Positions 48,701 to 60,345 of a stretch of DNA of 64,000 bases are shown piece by piece. Origin of the DNA: Chionis minor (lineage: Eukaryota > Chordata > Aves > Charadriiformes > Chionididae); assembly GCA_013398295.1 (NCBI GenBank), contig VZSF01004752.1:266384-330383 (forward strand), read 5' to 3'. Numbering within the stretch: the stretch's first letter is position 1; each line of letters opens with the position of its first letter. Under the pieces are notes generated by a model. That model worked only from the letters and a program-made list of their open reading frames with translations. It was not told the DNA's origin and made no database searches. The position numbers and the translations under genes are program-made.

Positions 48701-51700
48701 CTTGGGATGTCTGAAAGATCTAAGATGGAGCTATTCGCTCGGGGCTCTTTTTATAATCAGTGGCGAGACACCGCCACTCCCCCGGGGCAGTTGGTCTGAC
48801 CTCGTGTTAGACCCCAACGTGAGGACGAGATGAAGTGCCCTCTGCAGGTGCCTGCCGCCGTCCTTTGACTATAAAGGGAGTTTGGGTGACTAAGTCAAAC
48901 TTAGATGTTTGACTTTCAGACGTCTGAGTTACAACAGATGTATCCTGCCTAGGCAGGGTACGATTGGAGTGAAACATATAAAATACGTTGGAAGCTTAAT
49001 AAAGTTTAATGCATTTCCAAATTTGGAGCTCGAAAAGCTACAATGGTGTGTGTCTCCCTCCCCCGGTAGTAATTCATCTTGAGGTAACGCAACTCATTCT
49101 TTTCCATGTTTACGTACCTTGTCATTCTATATTCGGGGAGGAACACGTTGGGTTTCTTCCATAGTTAGAAGAATTTATGAAAAATAAGCATATTTTTCCT
49201 TGCAGCTGAAATAAAACGGGCTTTTGGAAACGAAGTGCCTGACTGCTGGCAAATTGACTTCCTCTCCAGGAATTTTGAAGATCATGTTCCATTTTAGATA
49301 GAAATGGCTTCATAAATAGGGGAAAAATGCAATATATTCTTTACCGTACCATTGATATAGATATTAACTGTCACATCATGCATTCAAAATACTGACTGTA
49401 ATGATAAGTAAATATTGCCTGAGGGACATAGGAGAGGCCTTGGGATATGATGAAACTTTCTAAGTAAAAAATTGAGGACAAATATTAATAATCTCCAAAT
49501 TACTATTATTTTTGTACCTCTGGCGATATGTCATCCAGCTGTAGCTGAAGAAAACAGTCATTTCTTTTTATTAAACTGCATGATTTTTAAATATAAGTAT
49601 TATAAATCTTACTTGAAGAGTTCTCCAGGAGAAAAATTTTGAGCTGCTCTGGGGCATTTTTAAGCTATGTTGTTTTCAAGCCAGACAATAACATGGTTTT
49701 GTAACAGGTCACATGAGCCTGGTTCAGCCGCAGGAGAAATGCAGGCGTGCAGTGGATGTGCAGGCGCTGACCATGGGTAGCTTTAGGCAGGAGCATGGCT
49801 CAGCGTGTGGCAGTGTGACAGCGAAAGGAGCAAGGCAGCGCAGGGATGGAGAGGGGTGAAATCCTGCTGCTCTCATCCCACCACCAGCGCCCTCCCTGCC
49901 ACCGAAAGCTGCCCCTTCCATGTCTGACTGCACCTCCTGGCCTGCAGGGTCCTCTTGCTAGTTCCAGAATGGCCGGCACTTGCATCTCTTCCATGCATTC
50001 TTGGATCAGCTACATTAATAAACGTTTTGGTAGCATTATCAAAGTATGCACTTGGCAGTCCCTAGAAATAACAGCGGAACCACAGGAAAGAAGAACTACA
50101 AGCACTTTCAGGGCTTTAGATTTAGGCTTGCAGAGTTTGATGGAACAGAAGTTCCCTAACGACCAGCCATAGAGGTACGCATTCCCCACAACTCAGAAAT
50201 CATTAATTCAACCAAGAGTAAAGATAGCACCATCTTCCTTCATTATCCCCTAATTTAATTGTCACAGATTAAAGCTTGGCAAATCTGGGCACAGATTCCT
50301 GTTGTCAGACTTCAAAGAGAGCTCCTGAAGTCTTCTGCCAGAATCAATGATCATCGCTATATCCTTTTCTCACGCAGCATCTGTATCTTCCCTAATGTTA
50401 ATGAACATTATTTTTGCATGCTTCTGAACAGACTGAAAAATACACTGTTGAATCACATTTCCCATGCGATGGAAAAAAATGAACCCTTCTACATTCGTTA
50501 TTCTCCTCTAACAAGGATTAAACTACGGTGTGGATACTAATGAGTGACTTGCTGTTGCCCGCCTCTCACTTTAGTTCAGTTCTCAAGAATATTGAAGATG
50601 AAATTTCTCAGCTGAAATCATAACATGCTCTATGGATTAAATGTTTCAGACCCGTTCTTATAACAAATAATCAAGCTGTCGAGACTACTTGCCATGCAGA
50701 CTTGCAGACCTCTTGGGTCACTGTTGCCAAAGAGTAATTTTCTTTAAAGTAGACTCGCTTGTCCATTTTATGGAAAAGGAAAACAGAAATAATAGGTTTC
50801 AAGGAACTTGGTGTGAATGATACACATTAATTTCACATCAATTTGCCTCCTCTATGTGCTTTTTTCAATATGCACCGTAACTGCTAATTACAAAGAGAAT
50901 TAGGCTCCAGAGCTGAATTAAGGTAGAAAATACCTGGAAGAATTTCTGATGGAGCTGTAACTGATGGTAGCCTTCCTTCTTGAAGTATGTCCATTTTTGT
51001 TCTCCTAACTGCGCAATAGTGAAAAGTCAATTACAACCATATTATCATTGTCACGCAGAGGTCACAGAGATGATTTGCCTGTGTGTATATGCATGTGTGA
51101 ATAAGCAACAGGGAAGTACAAGATAAATTAGTATCTTGACTCTTTACTGCCCTGTTGATATTCCCCTTGGTACTACGGCAAAGCTCATGCATCTTTATTT
51201 CTTTTCCATCCACTCCAACTTTATTTATGGGGTTGCACATTTACTACAGTGCAAAATGCTCAAGGCTGGCTGTAGGAAGATGCTACAAACTAAGAGATGT
51301 GGTGCATTAGACAAGATGTTACACACCTCTTTCCAAATAACTGATTTCCAAAGTAGCATTTGGCTAGTTAAAGGATCCAGCCATTCAACATGAATTAACC
51401 AAAATGACACACTGGATGCAGGTCACACATTTCTCACCATTCTGCTCACTAAGCGGGGAGGAGAGAATTAGAAAAACTAATGTAGAGAAATATAACAACT
51501 GGTACCAGTTGTTCTCATTAGATCGCTGTCTTTTGGGGCTCCAAACACCAGGACAACCAAACCTCACTTCTTCAGCAATCAGCCAACAGAAGCTAGGAAA
51601 ATTCTCCAGAAACTTTTAAAATTTTCCAGGAGGACTTCTGTAACAGAAACAATGAAACTAGAGGAAATCTGCCACCATGTTCCCATCAGAACAGAGATTG

Positions 51701-54439
51701 CTGAGTTTCTCTACGGTTCTGCTTTCTGGGAAAGAATGATTCCTCAGGAAGAAATCAGGAGATCACAGGACTAGATGATCTGCTCTCCAGATGGTGCCAG
51801 AGTGAATTTGTCTTTGGGGCATGTCAAAGGACAACTGAGGTCAGATACCATGGGGTAGGCACCCCTGGCAACTCTCGGTGAGGAGCTGTTCTGGTATAAC
51901 GGTATGCCATTTCCCCTCGGAGCTTGATGAAAGCTAGAAAGACTTCTGATAGAAGACAGATTCATGAGGTTTTTTTTTTTTCTTGTTTCAAACCCTTTGG
52001 TCCGTTTTCAAAGAAAAGACTTGGGACCAGTCTATAATTCAGCTTTCATTCCCTCTCCCCAGAAAGGTTATCTCCCTGCTGGTTTACGACTGCTTAACAA
52101 CTCGTTTGCAAGGCACAAGATGCTGTTAAAGTTCAGCCGACCCGTGGCTTTGTCATAAACTTACTTACAGAGGTGCTGCCAGGGAGGCAGGGCTGTTAGG
52201 GCAGAAGCATTTGGGTAAAGCCTGCCTGTGAAAGGGAAGACACGCTAGTTAATTCATCATTAACTGGAGGAGCCCAGTACCACAGACTACTGCAGGCACT
52301 GGCAACCTAGCGTGATGCAAAACCAGCAGCAAATATAAACACGCATATTTCAAAAGGGATTTAAAGCCCATATAGACAATGAAAATGTCTGCGGTGAAAG
52401 GAAAAGTGTTCCTATACATGGAACAGAAACCCTCAAAGTTTATCATATAAGATAAACACCCATGCACTTAAAGAGAGTTTCCCCATGGCAGGCCTTTCCA
52501 TAGTGGTCTATTATGTGGCTCCTTATAATTCTGAGGTTCAATTTACCATCAGCATGATCCTCTGTCATTTTTACATATGAACAAGTAATAACGTGCAGAT
52601 TTCATACACTCCCAACAGAAGGAGTCGTTAAACTCAGGATCCATCTTTAGTTCTCATTCTTCCTCAGGTGTTCGTGGTTTTGCAAGAAATAGATGAAAAC
52701 AAATAACAAACTCATAATGATACTGCAAACGTAAATTAAAAATCCTTATGGCCAGACAGAATATTTGGAAGTGTTAAAAAAGCTGGATAATGGTGAGAAA
52801 AGAAACCAACAGGTCCTTCGCATGTCTCAGCTTCTAATGTCCACCTAACAATTTTTACCCTGACCTACATTTTCTGCAAGTAAATATAGTCACTTGCATT
52901 TTATCACCAAAATAGACATATTCAGAGATAACAGGAAGTCTGTGTATGATTCAGTTAGATAAGACAGTCAGTCAAGGCCATGGGAAACAAGACATTCACT
53001 AGAATGACTCATAAAACTGGTTGATAAGGTGGGAAGCACAGATAACCTATCCCTGGTAACCCATAGCAGATGAAGAAGATCTCTCCCCTCAGCTAAAAAT
53101 TATCACAATTAAAATCCGCTTTTGTAAGAAAAATACGTGTTTTTAAAAGGAGGAGACTTCACAGAGAGGACTCTTTCAGCAAATTCTGAAGGGAAAAAAA
53201 TGCAAGAAAAATTACAGATCCTTTTTTTCCAAAAGCTTTCATACTTTCCCGCTGCAGTCTGTTGAGATTGTGTGAGACCAAGCAGCTGGTTACCTCAAAT
53301 TCAGTATTCAGCCCTACAGAAGAGACATTGTAAGAGCTGCCTCATTCCTTGCCTGAGCGCAGTTTATTAGCTAAAACTATTTTCAAACACAGGCATGAGC
53401 GTTGCCCTTAGGGCTGAGTTGTGCTACAAGGTTCTTGGGAATAATAAAAGAAAAAGTCTGGCACAGGATGGAGCCATCGCATGGGGTGTCTCAGGAAAGG
53501 AACTGTGGGCACTCCAGGAGCTAGTTTCTCTCCATGGCTCCCTGGCTTTCCTCCCCAGCCGTCTGCTTCATAGTTTATTGACCCTTTTCCAGCTCAGACC
53601 AGTTGATGTATTTTTGGGGTCATTCCCCACCCACTGATACTGGGATGTGCCTGAAGACTCTCCATATCTGTCACTTTATTCAAATATAACAGGGAGGAAA
53701 TTACCTAACCTAGTGCCATCACAGGGGATGGTTAAACCTTAAATACCAGTGGAAACAGTGAGAACATATACTCCAGCTTTGCCTAGTTATGGACTTACTG
53801 GAAAGAGCAGAGGGCTCAGACCTTCATGATGCTGAAGGTCTCCTCTGGGAAGCTGAGAGCCCTTGACTTCCCCTGCTTGGCTGCTCCCAGCTCACCAGCA
53901 GAGCGATCAGCGCAGCACTTGGCTGAGCTCTGAGCCATATTACGGGAACAGCTGCCAGGAAAAGGTTTCTGCTCCTGTGGCTATCACAAGGCCAAGTATA
54001 TTTTGCCAAGGGACAGAGAGCATTTATCTCTGGGCAATCAGGAATACTCACGTTGGACTATAGACTTCATCCACTGGGATTTACACAAGCTGTGAGTGCT
54101 GTTCAGGGCCCAGAAGCTGCACCAATACACAGAGTAAAGGCTCCCCTGGACTGGCTGGGACTGCCACATCTGCTCTTGCAAATGCTTATGAGGAAGAGGC
54201 TGGCACGGAGCAAAGGACAGTCTCAGCAAAGACTTGGTCAGGACGGGGTGGAGGAGAAGAGGTGCATTTCGCTTGTCGTGCTGCACCTTCACGTGAGCTG
54301 ATGGCAAGTAACAGCCCCGCTCATTCTGCAGTGGCTGGCTGGGGCACAAAATGGGTCATGCAGCGCTTCGCTGAAGTACTCGATGGCCGCTGTGCTCCGT
54401 CGTGTCGATGAGGGTGTTTGCAATTAGGATTTTAGTGAC
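45791..54439. other. Non-coding DNA, no gene recognised
   Basis: About 8.6 kb without an exon, RNA gene or clear transposon. AT-rich parts (about 45800-46250, 49320-49700, 50560-51000, 52500-53250) alternate with mixed composition. A GC-richer stretch lies at 47140-47480. A small hairpin lies at 48759-48778 (AGTGGCG and CGCCACT around six bases), and a 13-T run near 51969. Frames are short and unconvincing. Confidence 0.55.
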
Positions 54440-54515
54440 ATGATTTCAGTTTCGGGATCTGACCCGGCTTCCCTTTCAGTTAATAATGCAACGCCCCTTG
54501 ACTTCAGTGTCTGCA
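54440..54515. repeat. Possible old repeat fragment (GACTTCAGTG core)
   Basis: TTTCGGGATCTGACCC, then about 45 bp later CCCCTTGACTTCAGTG, recalls the CCCATTGACTTCAATGGG centre and GGATCTGRCCC arm of old palindromic amniote repeats. The match is by memory and is short and diverged. Confidence 0.3.
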
Positions 54516-56212
54516 GTAGCACACTCCCGATGATACCGTTATTAGACAAAAAATCTTTGACCAGAAAGTAGGCAGGTAACAACTTTCCTTTCTGGATAAT
54601 CAGTGCAGTTAGTAAGGAGATGAAAACTGTTTTAGTAAACTTTTCGCTCTATTAGACTTTTTTCTTTTTCCTTTTTTTGCAAGCACAAGTGGAACCTCCA
54701 GGTCACGGTGATCGCCAAGGAAACAAATGATTTCCTTGAAAAGAGAAGGCGCAGATTTACAGAACGAGTGTGGTTTGACTTATGGGCTAGCACAATGCCT
54801 GCCAGACCTACATTGGATGAGGTTGCAAACCCGCCTTCAATGTCTTTTCCAGAGACCTTTATGCATTCTTTGTAAGCGGTTTCAGTCGTTAATTAGATCT
54901 GAGGCTGAAGAAAGTCATGGGTCGCAGCCCCAGGTGCCTGGAGGGGGTGATTCCTGCTCTCTGAGGACCCATTACTTCCTCTTTCCTACCCAGCTCTGCC
55001 TACTGCACAACTAGAAGGCTATGAGGTGAAGGTGACATCCCATGCTGGCTGCTAAAAGGTGGTGGAGAGGGAGGGAGTTCATGTCATCGAAAACTTCTTT
55101 CCCCGTGGCACCTCTTTGGCGGGGCTTGCATTAGGAAGTTGAGCAAACTGACTCTGAGCAGCCCCTCGTGCGGAGCAAGAGCAGTCATGAGCTAGAGTAG
55201 CCTTCGTTGTCAAAAAAGTTATTTCCGACCCAGAAAAAGGAGCATTTTCTGCTGCAGCATATCCCGATGAGCTCACTGTGCTTCCTTAAATCTGTTTTTC
55301 TAGGTACAGTCCTGTGGGAAGAATATGCAAGTTCCACAGACTCAGCTCTGCAGTTTTATTACAGCTCAGTCAAAACGCTGTGGTGCTAATTCTCTTTCAT
55401 TTTTCCTAATTGTTAAAGGAAAGATCTTAATTGTGTAGAAGAAAGTGCAAGTGTAACATATGACTTATTATCAAGAACCCGATTTTTTATGCATCGTAAA
55501 ACTCCATCTGTCCCATCATCTGGAGTTGGCTACTACTCCTCTAACACAAACGCAGATCAAGAATAAGTTTTAAATATCCAGTGTATTAACCAAAGCGGGG
55601 ACTGACTTTATTTAACAGAAAGTCTTGGAATAGCAGAGTCATTGCTGTGCTGTGGGTATTAATGAGGGTATTACATAGGAGTTTCTGTTCCTGACATCAG
55701 GTAACTTCATCCCCAAATTAATGAAACTGTGGCCTGTTCTAATGGGTTGCGTAAGGAGCTCGGCCCACAGGACTTTTTACTACCTTTGGAGAGAAAACGG
55801 CTTGTTTTTCCCTATCTGCTGCTGATAACAAAAGGGTGTCAGCCCATAAGGCTGCTCTAATGTACGTTGGCAGAAGTTGTTTTCCCCAGCTCAAGGTTTC
55901 TGACCCAACAAGCAGGGTGACTTTATGGCGGGTGGAAAGCGCGCTTGGCGAAGGGGCAGCCTGTCCTCTGCTCGCCAGCGCGGCATCCCGGGGCTGCACC
56001 GCTCCTGCCGCGGCCCCGCTTGCTTCACGCAGCCCAGGCGTGGACCTGGCCAATATTCTGGTGCGTTAAAGACCATCTTGACTACCATTCTTAGTGGCTT
56101 CTAATGTCAGCTTTTAGCAACACGAACTCATTTGGCAGGCGGAGATTTTGATCCGTCATTGAGGGTTATAATGACTTAGATAAGCAAAGGACCAAAGTGT
56201 ACGCAGCATAAT
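54516..56212. other. Non-coding DNA with one small CpG-rich patch
   Basis: Apart from the CpG-rich patch at 55920-56045 nothing is recognisable. Frames at 54727-55014 (plus) and 55739-56053 (minus) carry no domain. Confidence 0.5.
55920..56045. promoter_or_regulatory. Small CpG-dense patch
   Basis: About 125 bp hold roughly 14 CpG dinucleotides (AAGCGCGCTTGGCG, CCAGCGCGGC, CTGCCGCGGCCCCG). It is shorter than the usual CpG-island threshold. It may be an orphan island or local GC enrichment, since no promoter motif decides a strand. Confidence 0.35.
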
Positions 56213-56368
56213 TTAGGCTCTGACTCAGCAAAACGGTGTAACTTTGCTAATCCCTGTTCACAGCTAAGCACGTGCTTACGACAAGCACGTGCTTATGACA
56301 AGCACGTGCATAAATGCTCCACCGAACAGCTGCATTCTTAGTCACGCACGTTGTATGGATTAGGCCCT
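56213..56368. repeat. Old palindromic repeat remnant with three E-boxes
   Basis: The left side reads TAGGCTCTGACTCAGCAAAA and the right side ends GGATTAGGCCC. Between them lie TAAGCACGTGCTTA-type words. From memory, this resembles an old bird/turtle/crocodile repeat with GGCCCTGATTCAGCAAAGCA arms and inner AAGCACGTGCTTAA words. Three perfect CACGTG hexamers lie at 56269-56274, 56286-56291 and 56303-56308, exactly 17 bp apart, inside unit ACAAGCACGTGCTTATG. The tandem unit looks like a local expansion of the inner word. Confidence 0.55.
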
Positions 56369-57768
56369 TCTTAAGGAAAGGAAAGCAAAACTCATCGCTG
56401 AAAACTTGGCCTCTCCTTTCCAGCAAACTTGTGGTGTGGTGATGAGTGTGAGATGAGAGTCAGAAGCATCGGCAGGAGACAAGCAGGATGATAACAGTGG
56501 CCCTGGAAGAAATACAAAGCATTTATCTCGTTGATATATATCTCTAGATTAAAGCATTGGTGTTAAACAACAGTGTTTATTCCTAGATCTGATCATCCCT
56601 CATAGAATTCACAGAAAATTTTTTTAACGAATGTGATAAATAACATTAGATAATAATTTAATTAGGAACTGAGTTAATGGATATTTTCCACTCATTTTCT
56701 ATGGAGCACATTCAGCTTTACGGCAAGGGAACCAGCAACAGAGATCTCTGAGAAGACCTATGGATAACAACAGGACTAAGTACAACTATATATTATATAA
56801 ATCTTAGATTTTTAGAAGGACTCTTCATGGCCAGAATAAAATGTACTTTAATGTTCCAATAGCAAAAAATAAAACAAAAAACCCCTTTACTTTTATTAGG
56901 ACTGCCACAAAAATAGCCAAAATAGTGTCCCCTCCAGGGACTTCTGCTGGAGGAAGAGGCCAGGCCCACATTTTCTACCAAATCCTGATGGTTATGAGGG
57001 CTCCGCTCCATTCCCCAATTCCCCTCAGCCTGAGGAGTTTGAGCATGAGTTTCCCACCGGAGGCAGCCCAAGACTTTCTGTGGAGGCAGGAAGCTCCATG
57101 CAGGTTGTGAATTCTGCTGCCTTGAGCCTGGAACACCCTGATGCTGCAAAGAAAACAGGCACGAGTGTGTGATCCAGTCGCTGAACTGTTTCCAGTATAT
57201 GGAAGACATGACTGCAGCTACTTTGGGAAAGGCATAGGGGAGGGGGGCAGAGGGGATCTCTTGTCTGTGGATCCTCCCAGTGCCACCTTGCTCTCATAGT
57301 TCAGCTCTGGGCATGGATGGCAGCAGTGCTGGGCGGCTGCAAGGGGTAAAAATTACAGATGTAGGAGATCCAGTCAGCTACGTGTGTTCTTATATACAAT
57401 GAAACGATATACAGAACGACAAGCTATCGGGACAGAAGTGATGTAGCTGGTCTAAATATTTTTTTCCTTGCAGACCAAATAGAAAAGATAAAGATTCCAA
57501 AGCGGGCAAGGAGAAATGCACCCATTTTCCCCCAAAGAAAGTGAGCATGCTTTGTGCACAAGGGGTGCAAATTCCCAGGCAGCTCCAAAAAGAAAAAAGT
57601 ATGAGATTGCAGCTACAATCAGGTAATTCTTTTCAATGCAGTTGTGCTGCTGTTTGAGACAGTTTCTCCACCATCGGGAGCTACCCTGGTGACCGAACAG
57701 GCTGATTGTGGTAGGGATGCCCCACCTCTCCTTTTCTACCAGTTTGTACCAAAAGATGGACCTAGAAG
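56369..57768. other. Non-coding DNA, no gene recognised
   Basis: AT-rich at first, then mixed. G-rich words (GGGGAGGGGGGCAGAGGGG) lie at about 57237-57255. The overlapping frames at 56793-57297 have no domain. Confidence 0.5.
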
Positions 57769-57894
57769 ACCAGGTTGGACGGAGCTTTGAGTAACCTGGT
57801 CAGGTGGGAGGTGTCCTTGCCCATGGCAGGGGGGTTGGAACTACATGATCTTCTTTAAGGTCCCTTCCAACCCAAACCATTCTATGATTCTATG
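57769..57894 (+). mobile_element. CR1 LINE 3' end fragment
   Basis: Severely 5'-truncated CR1 of about 126 bp: CCAGGTTGGACGGAGCTTTG, GTAACCTGGTCAGGTGGGAG, GTGTCCTTGCCCATGGCAGG, GGAACTACATGATCTTC and CCCTTCCAACCCAAACC, with ATTCTATG octamers at the end. It is nearly the same unit as 22902-23041, with modest divergence, and is non-coding. Confidence 0.95.
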
Positions 57895-60240
57895 ACCTTT
57901 GAAGGGAGGAGAAGAGGAAAAAAACATCGGCTTCCATTAGCATCCAAACACAGCAGCATCTGGCCCACCCACCAGCTCCTTGCCCTGCTGAGCTGTAGGG
58001 CTTCCTGGGACAATCCCAGCCACCTGCATAATCTAAAAACACAAGAATTGAACTGTCTCAAGTTTAATGGCAATGATATCATTGCCACACAACGATACAG
58101 CGAGGATTTGGAGGGATAAAAGAAAGGCAAAGGGAACTCAGGCAGACTGTATAAATAACCACCCGGGTGCAAGGAAACCACGAATGCAGGCAGTTCCTGC
58201 TGCACCGTTGGCCAAGTCACTCACGGCTGCCCGCGGATTAAGAGCAGCTGGGATCTGTAATCCAGCATAACTCTCACAGTCTCTCCCTGCCGGGGTCATC
58301 TGAGGACTGCAGCTGCCGGGGAATCACAGGAGGGATCACCAGAGTAATTCCTCCTTCCTCCTCTCCTTGTTTGCTCTGGCTGGCGGTGCGCAGAGCAGGG
58401 GCAGGTCTGCATTCCCATATGCTTCCAGCTCTACTCTGCAGTGTGTGCTTGGGGAAATTAACCCAGGAATAGGAAGCGTGGAGGGAATGTAACTAAGATC
58501 TGAGCTGAGCTGCTCCACAAATCCTTGCCTAGATGTGAAAACAGTGACCTGCCACAATCCCTTCCTTCTCCTTCTGGGAGCTTAGCAGGAGTGGGCTGTT
58601 TCCTCAGCTGAACTGACACGGTTCTGGCAGAATTGGGGCTGTTTGATCATGTACACTAGCGTCCTTAGGAGGTGCCTAAAGACTGTTCTTTACTTGTGAC
58701 TCAGAGGAAAAAGTACGCATTTGAGGGACTGTAATGTTCTTGGTATTAAATCTGGGTTATTTTTGATGGAGTGAAAAGCTTGCTATAAACTTGAGCAGCA
58801 ACTGGATTTGACCAGTTGATCCACACCACAAACACATGTATGTGGAAATTCCCAAATGCAACAGCATCCCTACACCGAGAAATATAAGAAGCAAAGAAGC
58901 ACTCACAGTGGATGGAAAAAAACAAAATGCAGTTTCCTTATTTTAAGGTAAGCTCAATTCTAGCCCTAATGTAAGAGTTGGCCATAGCAAATTGGATTAT
59001 TTTTTTTTCTTATTGAGACTAACTGAAGGACTGTAGTGCCAAATCCCATCTTTGCCCCCTAGAGGAACCAAGCACCCCTTATAGAACTACCCCAATGCAG
59101 TGGGCAATTTTGCAGCTCAAAATCTGCCTCGACTCGTGTGATATGCTTTTACGTTTTCTTCTTTCTGCCAATACCGCTGTGCTGCGCTGCACGGAATGAA
59201 AGAGGTAATTTAATATGGCGTTAAGCTGCGTGCTCCCTGCGGAGCCTGTAGGGATAGTTTCATAGGGGTGCTTTTGTGGCGGTGAGCCAAAATTAAGGCA
59301 AAATCTTATGCGGCGGCACGGATCCTGCCTGGTACCCTGCCTCCAGCTGCCTCTCGCAGGGTGAATCTGCTGGAATTGCACAGGTGAGGACGGAGCTTTC
59401 TCTGATGTGCTGGAATAAATTTTTGAGTGTTATTTTCCCAGTCTGCCCTTTCTCCCTTCCGAAAGGAATCAGCGAGCACCAGGGCTGCAGCTTACTGCAA
59501 CTGTGCTCAGCTGTCAGAATTGGTTTTCCTACGGGCTCGGGATTGCAGGCAGCGCTTTCATTTTGAGAAAAACAGAGGTGCTTCGATTTTAGAGAGACCT
59601 TGGCACTGGCTGCCCAGCTCGACCTTTTGCGGAGAGATGATCCTGCTCTGCTTGGAAAGATGAAAAGCAGAAATGCTTCATCGATTTTGGGCCTGCTACG
59701 TGCATTCCAATTTTGGTTCTTCATCCCCCCTCCCCCCTCCCCACCATGGCTGTCCCAAGTCTCATCTTGAGTAGGTCTTTTTTTGCAAAAGGAAAAAGCA
59801 TGAGGAATGACTGTCAAAACAAGGCAAAGTTTTGCCTGCAGGAAGATGAGTGATGTTGCTGCAACCCACAGTCTGAATGCTATGTGAAATGCCAGTTAAA
59901 ATAGAATTGTTTGCATAAAATAAAGCACAAACTTTTCCTAAAGCCTGATATTATTTACAAATAAATATTCCCTGAATGATAAACCCTGGGCACATATAAT
60001 TTGTAAAATGACAAAAAAGTCAAATGATCACACGAGCTTATTTTTTACAGTGGATTTTTGTCTTGCTCACTGTCCTGACTATTAAATAGCACCTCTGTGT
60101 TTCTGAATGTTATCAACAACTCCTGTTTCCTTGACAAAAGCATAAGAGAGAAATAAATCTCATAAAGAGATTGCTAGGCAGCTGCTCGCCAATGGCTAAA
60201 TGCTTGCAAGAGTTACACAGTATTATCTCTGTGTTCGTGC
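57895..60240. other. Non-coding DNA, no gene recognised
   Basis: Mixed composition. A C-rich tract CCCCCCTCCCCCCTCCCC lies at about 59725-59742, with quadruplex potential on the minus strand. The overlapping frames at 57882-58220 and 59293-59817 (both minus) have no domain. Confidence 0.55.
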
Positions 60241-60345
60241 AGCTCAGCACTTGACTAGGAATCAGGGGATCTGAGCTCAGCTTCTCCAGACCACCTGGCT
60301 GCCTAGCAAATTTTGGTGCATTTACCAGCATTAGGTCCCTTTCTA
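60241..60345 (+). mobile_element. Possible MIR/CORE-SINE-like remnant
   Basis: AGCACTTGACTAGGAATCAG then GGGATCTGAGCTCAGCTTCT recalls the MIR head and B-box side (ACTGGGAATCAGGAGACCTG, GGTTCTATTCCCAGCTCTGC). GGCTGCCTAGCAAATTTTGG with GTGCATTTACC recalls the core (GCTGTGTGACCTTGGGCAAG, TCACTTAACC). The order and spacing are right, but many positions differ, so the call is tentative. Confidence 0.45.

Noticed and set aside
51762..51790. GGACTAGATGATCTGC resembling the CR1 3' UTR
   Set aside because: Only about 15 bases match and nothing on either side fits CR1.
56265..56312. CRISPR-like short repeats
   Set aside because: Three 17-bp units without spacers in bird DNA are a tandem duplication, not a CRISPR array.
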